DNA of 64,000 nt, from assembly GCF_030656345.1 (NCBI RefSeq), contig NZ_JAUSNR010000023.1, positions 210,194 to 274,193 on the forward strand, read 5' to 3'. Shown piece by piece: positions 24,614 through 33,600 of the stretch (position 1 is the stretch's first letter; each line of letters begins with the position of its first letter). Source of the stretch: Pseudotabrizicola sp. (lineage in GTDB: Bacteria; Pseudomonadota; Alphaproteobacteria; Rhodobacterales; Rhodobacteraceae). The notes below the pieces were generated by a model. That model searched no databases, was not told the DNA's origin, and saw only the letters and a list, made by a program, of their open reading frames with translations. The translations under genes and the position numbers were made by a program.

Positions 24614-24975
24614 CGCCTGCGGATACTTCGCTGGCGAACCTGATCCTGTGGGCCGCAGGCCTGCTGACCCTGTTCAATTTCGGGTCGGTGATCTGGATGG
24701 TTTTTTCGGGGCCGTCGCGGCGCAATTCGTCGAAGCTGGATGATCACACCGCGCGGCTTGACCGGATGGATCAGCGTGTCGCCTCGGTCGAGCAGACCCT
24801 GCGCAGCATGCCGGGCAAGGATGACATCCATCAGGTGCAGCTGGCGCTTTCGGATATGCGGGGCGATCTCAAGAACATGCAGACCAGCATGGATGGCAAC
24901 ATGAAGATCATGCAACGGCTGGAGACCATCGTCATCCGGCACGAAGACCATCTGCTCGGAGGGAACAAGCGATGA
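24610..24975 (+). CDS. DUF2730 protein (Mu gp25-like)
   Basis: 121 aa from GTG 24610. One N-terminal membrane helix (LILWAAGLLTLFNFGSVIWMVF) followed by a long coiled coil (RLDRMDQRVASVEQTLRSM). Matches DUF2730, the family of Mu gp25, encoded between the lysis genes and the packaging genes. May act in lysis (spanin-like position), but this is not established. Confidence 0.82.
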   Translation: MTPADTSLANLILWAAGLLTLFNFGSVIWMVFSGPSRRNSSKLDDHTARLDRMDQRVASVEQTLRSMPGKDDIHQVQLALSDMRGDLKNMQTSMDGNMKIMQRLETIVIRHEDHLLGGNKR

Positions 24976-25274
24976 CGGACTACGCCGAAATGCGGCGGCA
25001 GGATGCCCGCCTGATCATCCTCAAGGCTCTGGCAGCCCAGACCGACGAGCGGATGCACTCCGGCTATGTCGCCGAAGAGCTGCGCCGCTTTGGCATCGAT
25101 GAAGAGCGGGCGTGGGTGCATTCCGAACTCGACTGGCTGGAACGCATGGGCGCGGTCACCCTGACCAAGCCCGGCAGTGTCGTTGTTGCCACCCTGACCG
25201 AAAAGGGCCACCGGCACCTGCGGCGTGCAATCGTCATCGAGGGCATCAAGCGCCCCAGCCGTCCGGGTGAATGA
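24972..25274 (+). CDS. VpaChn25_0724-type phage protein (Mu gp26 position)
   Basis: 100 aa with winged-helix character: RRQDARLIILKALAAQTDERMHSGYVAEELRRFG and VHSELDWLERMGAVTL, ending in VVVATLTEKGHRHL. Corresponds to a small conserved protein preceding the terminase small subunit in Mu-like phages. Function unknown. ATGA overlaps with both neighbours. Confidence 0.8.
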   Translation: MTDYAEMRRQDARLIILKALAAQTDERMHSGYVAEELRRFGIDEERAWVHSELDWLERMGAVTLTKPGSVVVATLTEKGHRHLRRAIVIEGIKRPSRPGE

Positions 25275-25858
25275 CCATGGCCAACGGGCGCGGGCGTCTG
25301 TCCAGTTTCGATCTGTTGCCGACGCAGGCCGAGCATATCGTGTCCTGGGCGGCGTCCGAGCTGTGCGATCGGGAAAAGACCCAGACTGATATCTATGCCG
25401 AGTTCGTGAGCAAGTGCGAAGCGCTGATGAAAGAGCATCGGGGCGAGCTGGAGTTCCGGATCCCGGCCTTCAGCAGCTTCAACCGCTTTTCGATCCGGCA
25501 GGCCCGCCTGTCGCGGCGGCTGGATGACACGCGCGCCATCGTCGCCACCCTCGCCGAAAAGCACGATGCCAAGGCCAGCGACGATCTGACCATCATTTCC
25601 GGCGAGATGATCAAGTCGGTCGTTCTGCACATGCTGGGCGACGGCGCGGATGGCGTGGCCCCGAAGGAGCTGAAGGCCCTCGCCGACGCCCTGCGCGCGG
25701 CACAGCTGGCCCAGAACATGAGCGCGGACCGCAAGCTCAAGATCGAAGCCGATCTGAAGGCGCGCATGGCCGCCGCCGTGGACACCGTCGCCAAGGCCAA
25801 GGGCCTGACCGGCGACACGGCCGAGTCGATCAAGAAACAGATTTTGGGAGTGGTGTGA
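25271..25858 (+). CDS. DUF3486 protein, terminase small subunit (Mu gp27)
   Basis: 195 aa (or 193 from ATG 25277, MANGRGRLSSFDLLP). DUF3486 family features: RGRLSSFDLLP at the start, EFRIPAFSSFNRFSIRQ, and a helical C-terminus with AAQLAQNMSADRKLKIEADL. The family supplies the small terminase subunit that recognises DNA for headful packaging. Confidence 0.87.
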   Translation: MTMANGRGRLSSFDLLPTQAEHIVSWAASELCDREKTQTDIYAEFVSKCEALMKEHRGELEFRIPAFSSFNRFSIRQARLSRRLDDTRAIVATLAEKHDAKASDDLTIISGEMIKSVVLHMLGDGADGVAPKELKALADALRAAQLAQNMSADRKLKIEADLKARMAAAVDTVAKAKGLTGDTAESIKKQILGVV

Positions 25859-26112
25859 TGTCTGATCCTGCCGACAACTACGCGGTCACAGCGGACGAAC
25901 TGCGCCAGTTCATCGAACGGGCCGAGCAGCTGGAGTCTGAGAAGAAGGCTGTCGCCGAGCAGGAGAAGGAGTTGTTCGCCGAGGCCAAGGGCCGGGGCTA
26001 TGACACTAAGGTCATGCGCAAGGTGATCGCGCTGCGCAAGCGCAAGCCCGACGAGATTGCCGAGGAAGAGGCGGTCCTCGACATGTACAAATCTGCGCTC
26101 GGATTGGCCTGA
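25858..26112 (+). CDS. DUF2312/GapR-like nucleoid protein
   Basis: 84 aa. Clear match to DUF2312, the family of Caulobacter GapR: TADELRQFIERAEQLESEKKAVAEQEKELF, then AEAKGRGYDTKVMRKVIALRKRK and EEEAVLDMYKSALGL. GapR binds overtwisted AT-rich DNA ahead of replication forks and stimulates topoisomerases. The start overlaps the DUF3486 stop. Inserted between the small terminase and structural genes, not a standard Mu gene. Confidence 0.9.
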   Translation: MSDPADNYAVTADELRQFIERAEQLESEKKAVAEQEKELFAEAKGRGYDTKVMRKVIALRKRKPDEIAEEEAVLDMYKSALGLA

Positions 26113-26114
26113 CC

Positions 26115-26396
26115 ATGCCCGCAACCCCAGCACAGGTGGCAAACGATCTGGACGCGCAGGCGACGTTCTTCCTGAAGCGGGATGCCGACATCGCGCGCGC
26201 CTGCCGGGATGCAGCGCGGATGATCCGTCGGCATCTGGCCGGTGAGGTGGTCGACGGGCACACATGGGGTGCCTTGCACACACGGCTGCTGAACCAGATC
26301 GGTCGATATCACGCCCGGCCCGAAGCGCAGATCGCCCGGTCAATGACCCGTGGCCTTGAGGCCCTTTATGAGCAAAGGGCGGCGAACCGATGCTGA
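26115..26396 (+). CDS. Hypothetical phage protein
   Basis: 93 aa, helical, Ala/Arg-rich (VANDLDAQATFFLKRDADIARACRDAARMIRRHL). No family. Starts 2 bases after the GapR-like stop and overlaps the next gene, so it belongs to the packaging operon. Confidence 0.62.
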   Translation: MPATPAQVANDLDAQATFFLKRDADIARACRDAARMIRRHLAGEVVDGHTWGALHTRLLNQIGRYHARPEAQIARSMTRGLEALYEQRAANRC

Positions 26397-26698
26397 CAGT
26401 CGAAGTCAAACTGAACGGCCAGATCATTGCTGAAGCGACCCTTCAGAACGAGTCCGGCCTTGCCCATGTCAGCACCTATTTCTGCCGCTGGGTAGAGGGC
26501 CCTTGCGACGAGCTGGGCATTCCGGCCGCAAGCGGGAGGTTCCTGATCAAGCGCCATGCGCGCCGCCAGTCCGCATGGGCCCTGGTGGCGCGGGCCGTGG
26601 TCGAGATCCTCGGGCAGTTGCCGACGTCCGGCAGGGGCAGCGTTCAACCCGATGCAGCGGCCCCGTCAACGCCGCCACCGCCGAAGCCGCGCAGATGA
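26390..26698 (+). CDS. Hypothetical phage protein
   Basis: 102 aa. Beta-rich N-terminus (TVEVKLNGQIIAEATLQNESGLAHVSTY) and a Pro-rich basic C-terminus. No recognised family. ATGA overlap with the large terminase. Confidence 0.62.
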   Translation: MLTVEVKLNGQIIAEATLQNESGLAHVSTYFCRWVEGPCDELGIPAASGRFLIKRHARRQSAWALVARAVVEILGQLPTSGRGSVQPDAAAPSTPPPPKPRR

Positions 26699-28344
26699 CC
26701 GCGATCCCCACCCAAGCAGAATGGGCCGAAGCCCGCGCCTCTGCCATGGCGGCGATCCCGGCCATGGTGCAGGCCGAGGGGTTGCCCTCGGTCCTGCTGT
26801 CCTATCAGGGCGAAGCGGTGCGGCTGCTGGACAGCGTGGGTGTCGAGGCGCTGTTCATCGAGAAGTCGCGCCGGATCGGGCTGACGTGGGGCCTTGGGGC
26901 CTATGCCGTGCTGCGCGCGGCGCGGCAGAAGGCGCATGGCGGCATGGACGTCATGTACATCAGTTACAGCCGCGAGATGACGCGCGAGTTCATCGACGTC
27001 TGCGCGATGTGGGCGCGGGCGTTCGACAGCGCTGCGACCGAGGTCGAGGAGACGCTGTTTGATCAGGGCGATGACGGCAAGGCGATCAACGCCTTCCGCA
27101 TCAAGTTCGCATCCGGCTTCGAGATCATGGCGCTGTCGTCCAGCCCGCGCGGCATGCGCGGCAAGCAGGGCGTGGTAATCATCGATGAGGCGGCCTTTGT
27201 CGATGATCTGGGCGCGCTGCTGAAATCTGCCATGGCCTTCCTGATGTGGGGCGGTCAGGTGGTCGTCTGCTCGACGCATGAGGGCGTGGACAACCCGTTC
27301 AACGCGGAAATTCAGGACATCCTTGCCGGACGTTCGCCCTACACGCATATGCGGATCGATCTGGATCAGGCGCTGGAGCAGGGGCTTTACAAGCGCATCG
27401 CCCTTGTCACAGGCAAGGACTGGACACCGCAGGCCGAGGCCGCGTGGCGGCAGAAGATCCTCGACTTCTACCGCGACAATGCGGACGAGGAACTATACTG
27501 CATCCCTTCGGCCACCACCGGCGCATGGCTGCCCGGCCCGCTGATCGAAGCGCGGATGACGGTTGAGGCCCCGGTGCTGCGGCTGGAGCTGTCAAAGGAC
27601 TATCTGCATCTGGACAAGGTCCGGCAGGCCAGCCTGATGGAGCCGTTCATGACGGCGCTGAAGGCCGAGTTGGCCAAGCTGGACGTGAAGCCGCGCTATG
27701 CCTTCGGGTCGGACTTTGCCCGCCATGTGGACCTTTCAACCGGGTCTTTGATGGCAATTGAAGACGGACTTAAACGCCGCGAGGTGCTGGCCTATGAGCT
27801 GCGCAACGTGCCCGGTGATGAGCAGAAGCTGATTGCCAAGACCATTCTGGATCATGTCCGTCACCGCATGGTGGGTGCCGCCTTTGACGCAACCGGCATG
27901 GGCTGGACCGTGGCCGAGGACATGGGGCGGCTGTTTGGCCTGCGCGACAAGCCGGAAGACGCCGGCATGGTGATCGCGCTGAAGTTCACCGAGGAATGGT
28001 ACCGGCTGGAAATGCCGCCGCTGAAGGCGGCGTTCGAAGATGATCAGCTGGCCCTGATCCGCGACGCCGACCACCTGTCGGATCTGCGCACGATCAAGCT
28101 GGTGCGCGGCATTGCCCGCCTGCCCACGCTGCGCGAGGGCGAGACCGGCAAGAAGCGGCACGGCGACCATGCCATCGCGGTGGCGCTGGCGCATTGGGCC
28201 AGCCGCTTGCCTTGGTCGGAATATGCCTACGAGTCCGCCGCCCGGACCGACACTGCCCCTGACCCGCTGGGCGGGCCGGATGAAGACGAACACCGCGCCT
28301 GGTGGAAGCCCCCGCTTGGCGCTGCCCTGAAAGGATGGATCTGA
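26695..28344 (+). CDS. Terminase large subunit (Mu gp28)
   Basis: 549 aa. ATPase motor and nuclease of the packaging machine. Adenine/Walker-like region IEKSRRIGLTWGLGAYA, Walker B with catalytic acid VVIIDEAAFVDD, motif III VVVCSTHEGVDNPF, and nuclease acidic residues in FGSDFARHVDLS, AAFDATGMG and KRHGDHAIAVALA. The start at 26695 is set by ATGA overlap; 64 upstream codons of the open frame are rejected. Mu-like large terminase length is about 550. Confidence 0.93.
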   Translation: MTAIPTQAEWAEARASAMAAIPAMVQAEGLPSVLLSYQGEAVRLLDSVGVEALFIEKSRRIGLTWGLGAYAVLRAARQKAHGGMDVMYISYSREMTREFIDVCAMWARAFDSAATEVEETLFDQGDDGKAINAFRIKFASGFEIMALSSSPRGMRGKQGVVIIDEAAFVDDLGALLKSAMAFLMWGGQVVVCSTHEGVDNPFNAEIQDILAGRSPYTHMRIDLDQALEQGLYKRIALVTGKDWTPQAEAAWRQKILDFYRDNADEELYCIPSATTGAWLPGPLIEARMTVEAPVLRLELSKDYLHLDKVRQASLMEPFMTALKAELAKLDVKPRYAFGSDFARHVDLSTGSLMAIEDGLKRREVLAYELRNVPGDEQKLIAKTILDHVRHRMVGAAFDATGMGWTVAEDMGRLFGLRDKPEDAGMVIALKFTEEWYRLEMPPLKAAFEDDQLALIRDADHLSDLRTIKLVRGIARLPTLREGETGKKRHGDHAIAVALAHWASRLPWSEYAYESAARTDTAPDPLGGPDEDEHRAWWKPPLGAALKGWI

Positions 28345-28580
28345 TGCCGACGACCGATGTGACTGCCCCCGGCTGGACGACTGTGACGCTGACCGTGGAT
28401 GAAATCTGGCAAGCGCGCGAAGCCACGATCCTGGCAACGCTCGAGAACCCGGTGCGCGAGGATCAGGGGCTCGAGCTGATCCCCGGAGCGGTGTATCCGT
28501 TCAAGGCCGGAGACGTGGTGCGCTACCGGCCCAAAGTGGGCGGTGCGGTCGCCCCCATTCTGGTGCGGGAGGCGCGCTGA
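28344..28580 (+). CDS. Small hypothetical phage protein
   Basis: 78 aa, beta-rich (TTVTLTVDEIWQARE, FKAGDVVRYRPKVGGAV). Start overlaps the terminase stop and its stop overlaps the beta-helix gene start. Together with the next two genes it forms a cassette inserted between terminase and portal. Unknown role. Confidence 0.65.
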   Translation: MPTTDVTAPGWTTVTLTVDEIWQAREATILATLENPVREDQGLELIPGAVYPFKAGDVVRYRPKVGGAVAPILVREAR

Positions 28581-30697
28581 TGCGCCTGCGCTCATCCCTG
28601 CGGTTGACCAGCTGCGCGCAGCTGGAACGGCTGACCGGAAGCGGGGGCGGTGCGCCCCCGTCCAGTGTGCCGTTCCAGACCGTCAATGCGGACGGATGGA
28701 CGGTCACTGCGTCCGATCCTGCGGCGGCGGTGGCGCAAACCGTCACCGTGCAGCGGCAGGGGTTCGACGCGGCGGGCTTGGCGGTGACGGTCAACGATGT
28801 GCTGACCTGCACCAAGCGGCTGCGGCTCCCCTTCCCGGATCAGGCCAGCCTGACGGCGGACGGGGCGGTGCTGTCTGATTACGTCTATGCCGGTGACATT
28901 ATCGCCGGGGCCGCAAACGAAAGCGCTCGCCCATACCCTACGCCCATCTCGCACTGGCTGCGGCCTGACAAGGAAATCATCTCGGCCTCCACCTACACCG
29001 CGCGGCTGGTCGTGGCCCACGCCCATGCCCGTAACGGTCGTCCCGTGGCGGCGGTCCGGTTCCGCGTCACCGACGGTGTCACGACCGTGGAGCAGATGGT
29101 CTCCGCACTGACCCCGATCTCCTACTCCGCCTCGGGCTTCACTGTCCCGCATTTTGCCGCCGGGCTGGACCTGTCGGGTTTTGCCAATGGGGCCACCCTG
29201 ACGGTCGATGCGGTGATCTATCCTTGGGTCGGGGCTGCCTTCACCATCAGCACCGATGCCGATGCCTACCCCAGCCCGAACCTGACCACGCTGCGCGCCT
29301 TGTGCAACCGCACCGGGGCGTTCGGCACCGCTTATGCCTATGTCGATGCCGCCGGGGCCGGGGCCACCCCGACCGTGTCCACCAACCCGGCCACGGCGGC
29401 GGCAAACCCTTACGCTACGCTGGACGCAGCGGCAACGGCGCTGCGGGCGTTCAACAACGCCAATTTCGGGCGCAACTTCACCGATGGCGGCGTGATCCGG
29501 CTGCTGGAAGGCACCCATATTTTCAGCGCCCCGATCCGCACACCGGGCGTGACGACCGAATGGCCGCTGACCATCGAGGCGGCAAACCCTGGGGCGGTGG
29601 CCACCACGATCCTGCGCGACCGGGGCACCACCATGCAGTCCAGCCTGCCGAACCAGTGTGTGTTCAGAAACCTGACCATCCAGCGCAGCGGAACAGGGTC
29701 TTTCGTCGCCTATGACAACGTCGCAGGGAACCTGAACTATGCCCCTGTCATGGTGTTTGACGGTTGTGCTTTCGATGCCAACGGGGCGGGCGGATACGCA
29801 GGCTATATTTATCGCACGGGCAACGGTTATTTCATTAACTGCACTGAAATCTCGCCGTTTTCTCAGGCCGCGCGGCTTGCCACGGTCAACAAGACAGTCA
29901 AGACCATAGGCTGCAACGGGTCGTTCGCGTTGGCGGGTACGACCTACGCTGTCGCTGGGTCGCGCTGCGTCACGGGCGCAGCCATGTTCGGCCAACCCGG
30001 CGAAGTGGCAGGTGCGCCCGAAGGGGCCGGGTGTCTGGCAGCATTCAGTCATTTCACGAACACCAGCAACGGTTCCAACACTGTCGCGGTGGGGGGTATC
30101 ATAGGCCCGCGCGGGTTCGGAGTGGTAGGCTGTGTGGTCGAGGCGTCGGCAGGGGCGACCTCTGCTGCGTTCTTTGTGAACGCAGATAGCAATGTGAACA
30201 CCACGCAGAACGTGGTTGTGCTGGGAAATACCACTGTCGGATCGCGCCTGAACTATCTCTATCAGGATATCGGGACGGTCACGGTGCAGAAGTCCGGCTA
30301 CCTTGCCTTCAATGCCATGCTGTACAGAAACACCAAAACTGATGTTTTCGGGGCGAATGCGAACCTGACCGGCAACTGGTCTGCCGTCCACAACGTTGGG
30401 TCGCGCTACAACGCTTGGAAGAATGGCGCGAATAATGGCAGTGGTTACGGTGTCGGGTCATGGATGGGCGAAGTGCAAGCTGCGGGCGAAGTCTATGGCA
30501 CACTCGCAACGCCCCTTAATTTCGATTTCGCACTGGATGCTTCTTTCGACGGCACAGGCATGGGCGGTGGCGACTACACGCCGGGGGCCGCGACCGCCCT
30601 GCCGACCGTGCCCGCAACCCTTGCCCCCCACAGCCATGACATGCTGGGCCGGGCGCTGGGTGACGGCTGGTATGTGGGGGCTTTGCAAGCAGCATGA
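28580..30697 (+). CDS. Right-handed beta-helix, tailspike-like protein
   Basis: 705 aa, Gly/Asn/Thr-rich and nearly Lys-free. From about residue 245 it has the look of a right-handed parallel beta-helix: a NPYATLDAAATALRAF segment as in pectate-lyase-like starts, GGVIRLLEGTHIF, TIEAANPGA, FRNLTIQRS, VFDGCAFDANG, and VLGNTTVGSRLNYLYQ. N-terminal roughly 240 residues may be beta-sandwich domains. No signal peptide. Beta-helix phage proteins often degrade or bind surface polysaccharide, but the location between terminase and portal is atypical for a tailspike. Confidence 0.75.
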   Translation: MRLRSSLRLTSCAQLERLTGSGGGAPPSSVPFQTVNADGWTVTASDPAAAVAQTVTVQRQGFDAAGLAVTVNDVLTCTKRLRLPFPDQASLTADGAVLSDYVYAGDIIAGAANESARPYPTPISHWLRPDKEIISASTYTARLVVAHAHARNGRPVAAVRFRVTDGVTTVEQMVSALTPISYSASGFTVPHFAAGLDLSGFANGATLTVDAVIYPWVGAAFTISTDADAYPSPNLTTLRALCNRTGAFGTAYAYVDAAGAGATPTVSTNPATAAANPYATLDAAATALRAFNNANFGRNFTDGGVIRLLEGTHIFSAPIRTPGVTTEWPLTIEAANPGAVATTILRDRGTTMQSSLPNQCVFRNLTIQRSGTGSFVAYDNVAGNLNYAPVMVFDGCAFDANGAGGYAGYIYRTGNGYFINCTEISPFSQAARLATVNKTVKTIGCNGSFALAGTTYAVAGSRCVTGAAMFGQPGEVAGAPEGAGCLAAFSHFTNTSNGSNTVAVGGIIGPRGFGVVGCVVEASAGATSAAFFVNADSNVNTTQNVVVLGNTTVGSRLNYLYQDIGTVTVQKSGYLAFNAMLYRNTKTDVFGANANLTGNWSAVHNVGSRYNAWKNGANNGSGYGVGSWMGEVQAAGEVYGTLATPLNFDFALDASFDGTGMGGGDYTPGAATALPTVPATLAPHSHDMLGRALGDGWYVGALQAA

Positions 30698-30993
30698 CCA
30701 CCCTTGAAGCCGCCGCTCGTTTCAACCTTGCTCGCTGCCCCGCTGCCGTTTTGGCCCGTCTGGCCCGCACGCCAGGTTGCATCGTGGATCATGGATCACT
30801 CCAAACGCTGTTGAATGAGGAAACCGGCAACGGTTGGTCGATGGACAGCGTGCGCAAGCCCATTGAGAAAGCACGCCGCGCCATCGCTGGCGTCGCGGTG
30901 ATCAAGACGCATCACTGCATGGGCTATTCGTTGACGTGGCTCGGATCTGCATCCCCATCGCCGCCTTCAGCCAGCCAGTCTGGCCTATCCTGA
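30694..30993 (+). CDS. OmpR-type winged-helix DNA-binding protein
   Basis: 99 aa. The part GCIVDHGSLQTLLNEETGNG, DSVRKPIEKARRAIAG and IKTHHCMGYSLTWLG follows the Trans_reg_C (OmpR/PhoB effector) pattern including the terminal GY hairpin. No receiver domain. ATGA-coupled to the beta-helix gene, so it may control that cassette (inference). Confidence 0.68.
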   Translation: MTTLEAAARFNLARCPAAVLARLARTPGCIVDHGSLQTLLNEETGNGWSMDSVRKPIEKARRAIAGVAVIKTHHCMGYSLTWLGSASPSPPSASQSGLS

Positions 30994-31006
30994 TCTGGAG
31001 CCTTTC

Positions 31007-32668
31007 ATGAAACAGCCCCTGCTCGTCGATGCCTATGGTCGCCCGCTCGAGCGCTCGACGCTGACCGAAGAGGTTATGGCCGCCACCCTTGGCGGGGTGC
31101 GCAGCCCGATCTCGGGCTATCCGGGGGACGGGCTGAACCCGATGCGGCTGGCGTCGATCCTGCGCGAGGCTGACCGGGGCGACCCGGTGCGCTATATGGA
31201 GCTGGCCGAGACCACGGAAGAACGGGATCTGCACTATGTGGGCGTGCTGGGCACCCGGCGCCGGTCGGTGGCGCAGCTGCCGTTCACGGTGGATCCGGGC
31301 GATGACAGCGCCGAGGCAGAGCGCCACGCCCAACACTTGCGGGACTGGCTGAAGCGCGACGAGCTGCAGACCGATCTGTTCGATGTGCTGGACTGCATCG
31401 GCAAGGGCTATTCCGGCACCGAGATCATGTGGGACACCTCCCAGGGCGACTGGATGCCGGCGCGGCTGGAGCGGCGCGATCCGCGCTGGTTCCGCTTTGC
31501 CGACCATGATCTGACCACGCCGATGCGCCTGAATGAGAACGGCCAGAAGGTGCCGCTGGAAGGTGGCAAGTTCATCTGGGCGCAGATTGCCGCGAAATCC
31601 GGCCTGCCGCTGCGGTCAGGGCTGGCGCGCATCGTCGCCTGGGCGTGGATGTTCAAGGCGTTCACCCAGCGCGACTGGGCAATCTTTACCCAGACCTATG
31701 GCCAGCCGGTGCGGGTGGGCAAATGGGGCACCGGGGCCAGCGAAGCGGACAAGGCCACGCTGTTCCGGGCGGTGGCGAATATCGCCGGTGACATGGCGGC
31801 GGTCATTCCGAACACCATGCAGATCGAGTTCATCGAGTCGGGCAATGTCGGCTCGGCCTCGAACAACTACAAAGACCGGTCGGACTGGCTGGACATGCAG
31901 GTGTCAAAGGCTGTGCTTGGCCAGACCGCCACCACCGATGCCGTCACCGGCGGGCTGGGGTCGGGCAAAGAACACCGCCAGGTGCAGGAGGACATTGAGC
32001 GGTCGGATGCAGCTGCGCTGGCCGGCATCCTGAACCGGGATCTCGTCCGGCCATTTGTCCAGCTGAACTTCGGTCCGCAGAAGGTGTACCCCCGCATCAA
32101 AATCGCGCGGCCCGACGAGGAGGATCTGAAGGCGTTCGCCGATGCGATCGTCCCGTTTGTCGACCGGGGGTTCCCTTTGAGCTGGGCGACGATCAACACC
32201 AAGTTCGGGCTGTCCGAGCCGAAGGCAGGCGAGGCCACCCTGCGCGCCCGCTCTGGCGGTAATCCGGGTCAATCCGAGCCATCTGCACCGGATGATGCCG
32301 GGAAGACCGTGGACACGGTGCGCAATCCGGAAATTAAACGCGATCCCGGCGTTTTTAAACGGGGTAAGCACCTTCCGGGCAATACGGCCGCCGAGCGGGC
32401 CTTGCAGGCCTCTGGCGGCAATTTTCCGGGGGGTGATCCGGTGGCCGATCTGACGCGCCGGATGGAGGAACTTGCCGCCCCCGAGATGGAGCGTCTGCTG
32501 GGGCAGATCGAGGGCATGGTCGCGGTGGCAATTTCGCTGGAAGAGCTGCGCGAGATGCTGCTGGCGGCCTTTCCTGATATCGACAGTGCGGGACTTGCCC
32601 GGGCGATGGCCATGGGCCTTCTGGCTTCGGGTCTGGGTGGGCGGGCGATGGTGGCAGAGGAAGACTGA
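31007..32668 (+). CDS. Portal protein, DUF935 (Mu gp29)
   Basis: 553 aa. Recognised by LASILREADRGDPVRYMELAE, the TRRRSVAQLPFTVDPGD segment, RNPRWF-like RRDPRWFRFAD, TQRDWAIFTQTYGQPVRVGKW and ILNRDLVRPFVQLNFG. Forms the dodecameric portal at the capsid vertex. AGGAG-like GGAGCC precedes the ATG. C-terminal roughly 120 residues are a variable extension. Confidence 0.93.
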   Translation: MKQPLLVDAYGRPLERSTLTEEVMAATLGGVRSPISGYPGDGLNPMRLASILREADRGDPVRYMELAETTEERDLHYVGVLGTRRRSVAQLPFTVDPGDDSAEAERHAQHLRDWLKRDELQTDLFDVLDCIGKGYSGTEIMWDTSQGDWMPARLERRDPRWFRFADHDLTTPMRLNENGQKVPLEGGKFIWAQIAAKSGLPLRSGLARIVAWAWMFKAFTQRDWAIFTQTYGQPVRVGKWGTGASEADKATLFRAVANIAGDMAAVIPNTMQIEFIESGNVGSASNNYKDRSDWLDMQVSKAVLGQTATTDAVTGGLGSGKEHRQVQEDIERSDAAALAGILNRDLVRPFVQLNFGPQKVYPRIKIARPDEEDLKAFADAIVPFVDRGFPLSWATINTKFGLSEPKAGEATLRARSGGNPGQSEPSAPDDAGKTVDTVRNPEIKRDPGVFKRGKHLPGNTAAERALQASGGNFPGGDPVADLTRRMEELAAPEMERLLGQIEGMVAVAISLEELREMLLAAFPDIDSAGLARAMAMGLLASGLGGRAMVAEED

Positions 32669-33600
32669 TGGCAGAGCTTGCCGGCATCTTCCGCCGCCCC
32701 TTTACCGAACAGGTCGCGGCGTTCCGGCTGCGGCTGACCGATCTGCGCCCGACGGCTGCGTGGACCGATCTGTGGCAGGCCGAACATGACCGGGCCTTCA
32801 TGGTGGCCGGCGCGCTGAAGGCGGACCTGCTGACCGATCTTGCAGGGGCCGTTCAAAAGGCCATTGAAGACGGCACCAGTCTAGAGCAGTTCCGGGCCGA
32901 CTTCCGCGAAATCGTGACGCGGCGCGGCTGGCATGGATGGACCGGCGAAGGGACCAAACCCGGCGAGGCATGGCGCACCCGCGTGATCTACAAGACCAAC
33001 ATGTCCACCAGCTATGCGGCGGGCCGCTGGGCGCAGCTGAAGGCGGCGGGCTATCCGCTCCTCATCTACCGCCACGGCGGCAGTCTGGACCCGCGCCCCG
33101 AGCATCTGAGCTGGGACGGGCTGATCCTGCCGGTCGATCATCCGTTCTGGGTGACCCATGCGCCGCCCAACGGCTGGGGCTGCAGCTGCTATGTCACCGG
33201 CGCGCGATCGGAACGGGATGCGGTGCGCAAGGGCGGCAAGCCCGGCAAGGTGTTGCCGGATGGCTGGACGGTGCTCAGCCCCCGCACCGGCGCGCCCGTC
33301 GGCATCGACAAGGGCTGGGCCTATGCGCCGGGGGCGAGCGTGCCCGACACCATCGCGCGGGTTGCGGGCAAGCTGCCTGACCTTCCCGTCCGGGTGGCCG
33401 AGAGCCTGCGCGCCGTGCTGCCCGACCCCGCCCGGACGGATGTGCTGGAGCGGGTGGCAGAGATGATCGGGGCGACCGGCCCCGATGCCGGCGCACTGGC
33501 TGTGTTCGACGCCCTGGCGGCACGGGCGCACCCGGAGGATCAGGCGCTGCTGGCCCGGTTGCGCGACGAGCTGGCGCGCAGGATCGGGGGCGGGGCGTGA
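32668..33600 (+). CDS. Head morphogenesis protein (Mu gp30, SPP1 gp7 family)
   Basis: 310 aa minor head protein. Family signature: VIYKTNMSTSYAAGRWAQL, YRHGGSLDPRPEHLSWDGLILP, and HPFWVTHAPPNGWGCSCYV with the usual paired cysteines. Shares one base with the portal stop. Thought to act in DNA ejection or head assembly. Confidence 0.92.
   Translation: MAELAGIFRRPFTEQVAAFRLRLTDLRPTAAWTDLWQAEHDRAFMVAGALKADLLTDLAGAVQKAIEDGTSLEQFRADFREIVTRRGWHGWTGEGTKPGEAWRTRVIYKTNMSTSYAAGRWAQLKAAGYPLLIYRHGGSLDPRPEHLSWDGLILPVDHPFWVTHAPPNGWGCSCYVTGARSERDAVRKGGKPGKVLPDGWTVLSPRTGAPVGIDKGWAYAPGASVPDTIARVAGKLPDLPVRVAESLRAVLPDPARTDVLERVAEMIGATGPDAGALAVFDALAARAHPEDQALLARLRDELARRIGGGA

Noticed and set aside
28592..30391. 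599-codon open frame opposite the beta-helix gene
   Set aside because: Shadow frame; the plus-strand product has coherent structure and overlaps neighbours by ATGA.
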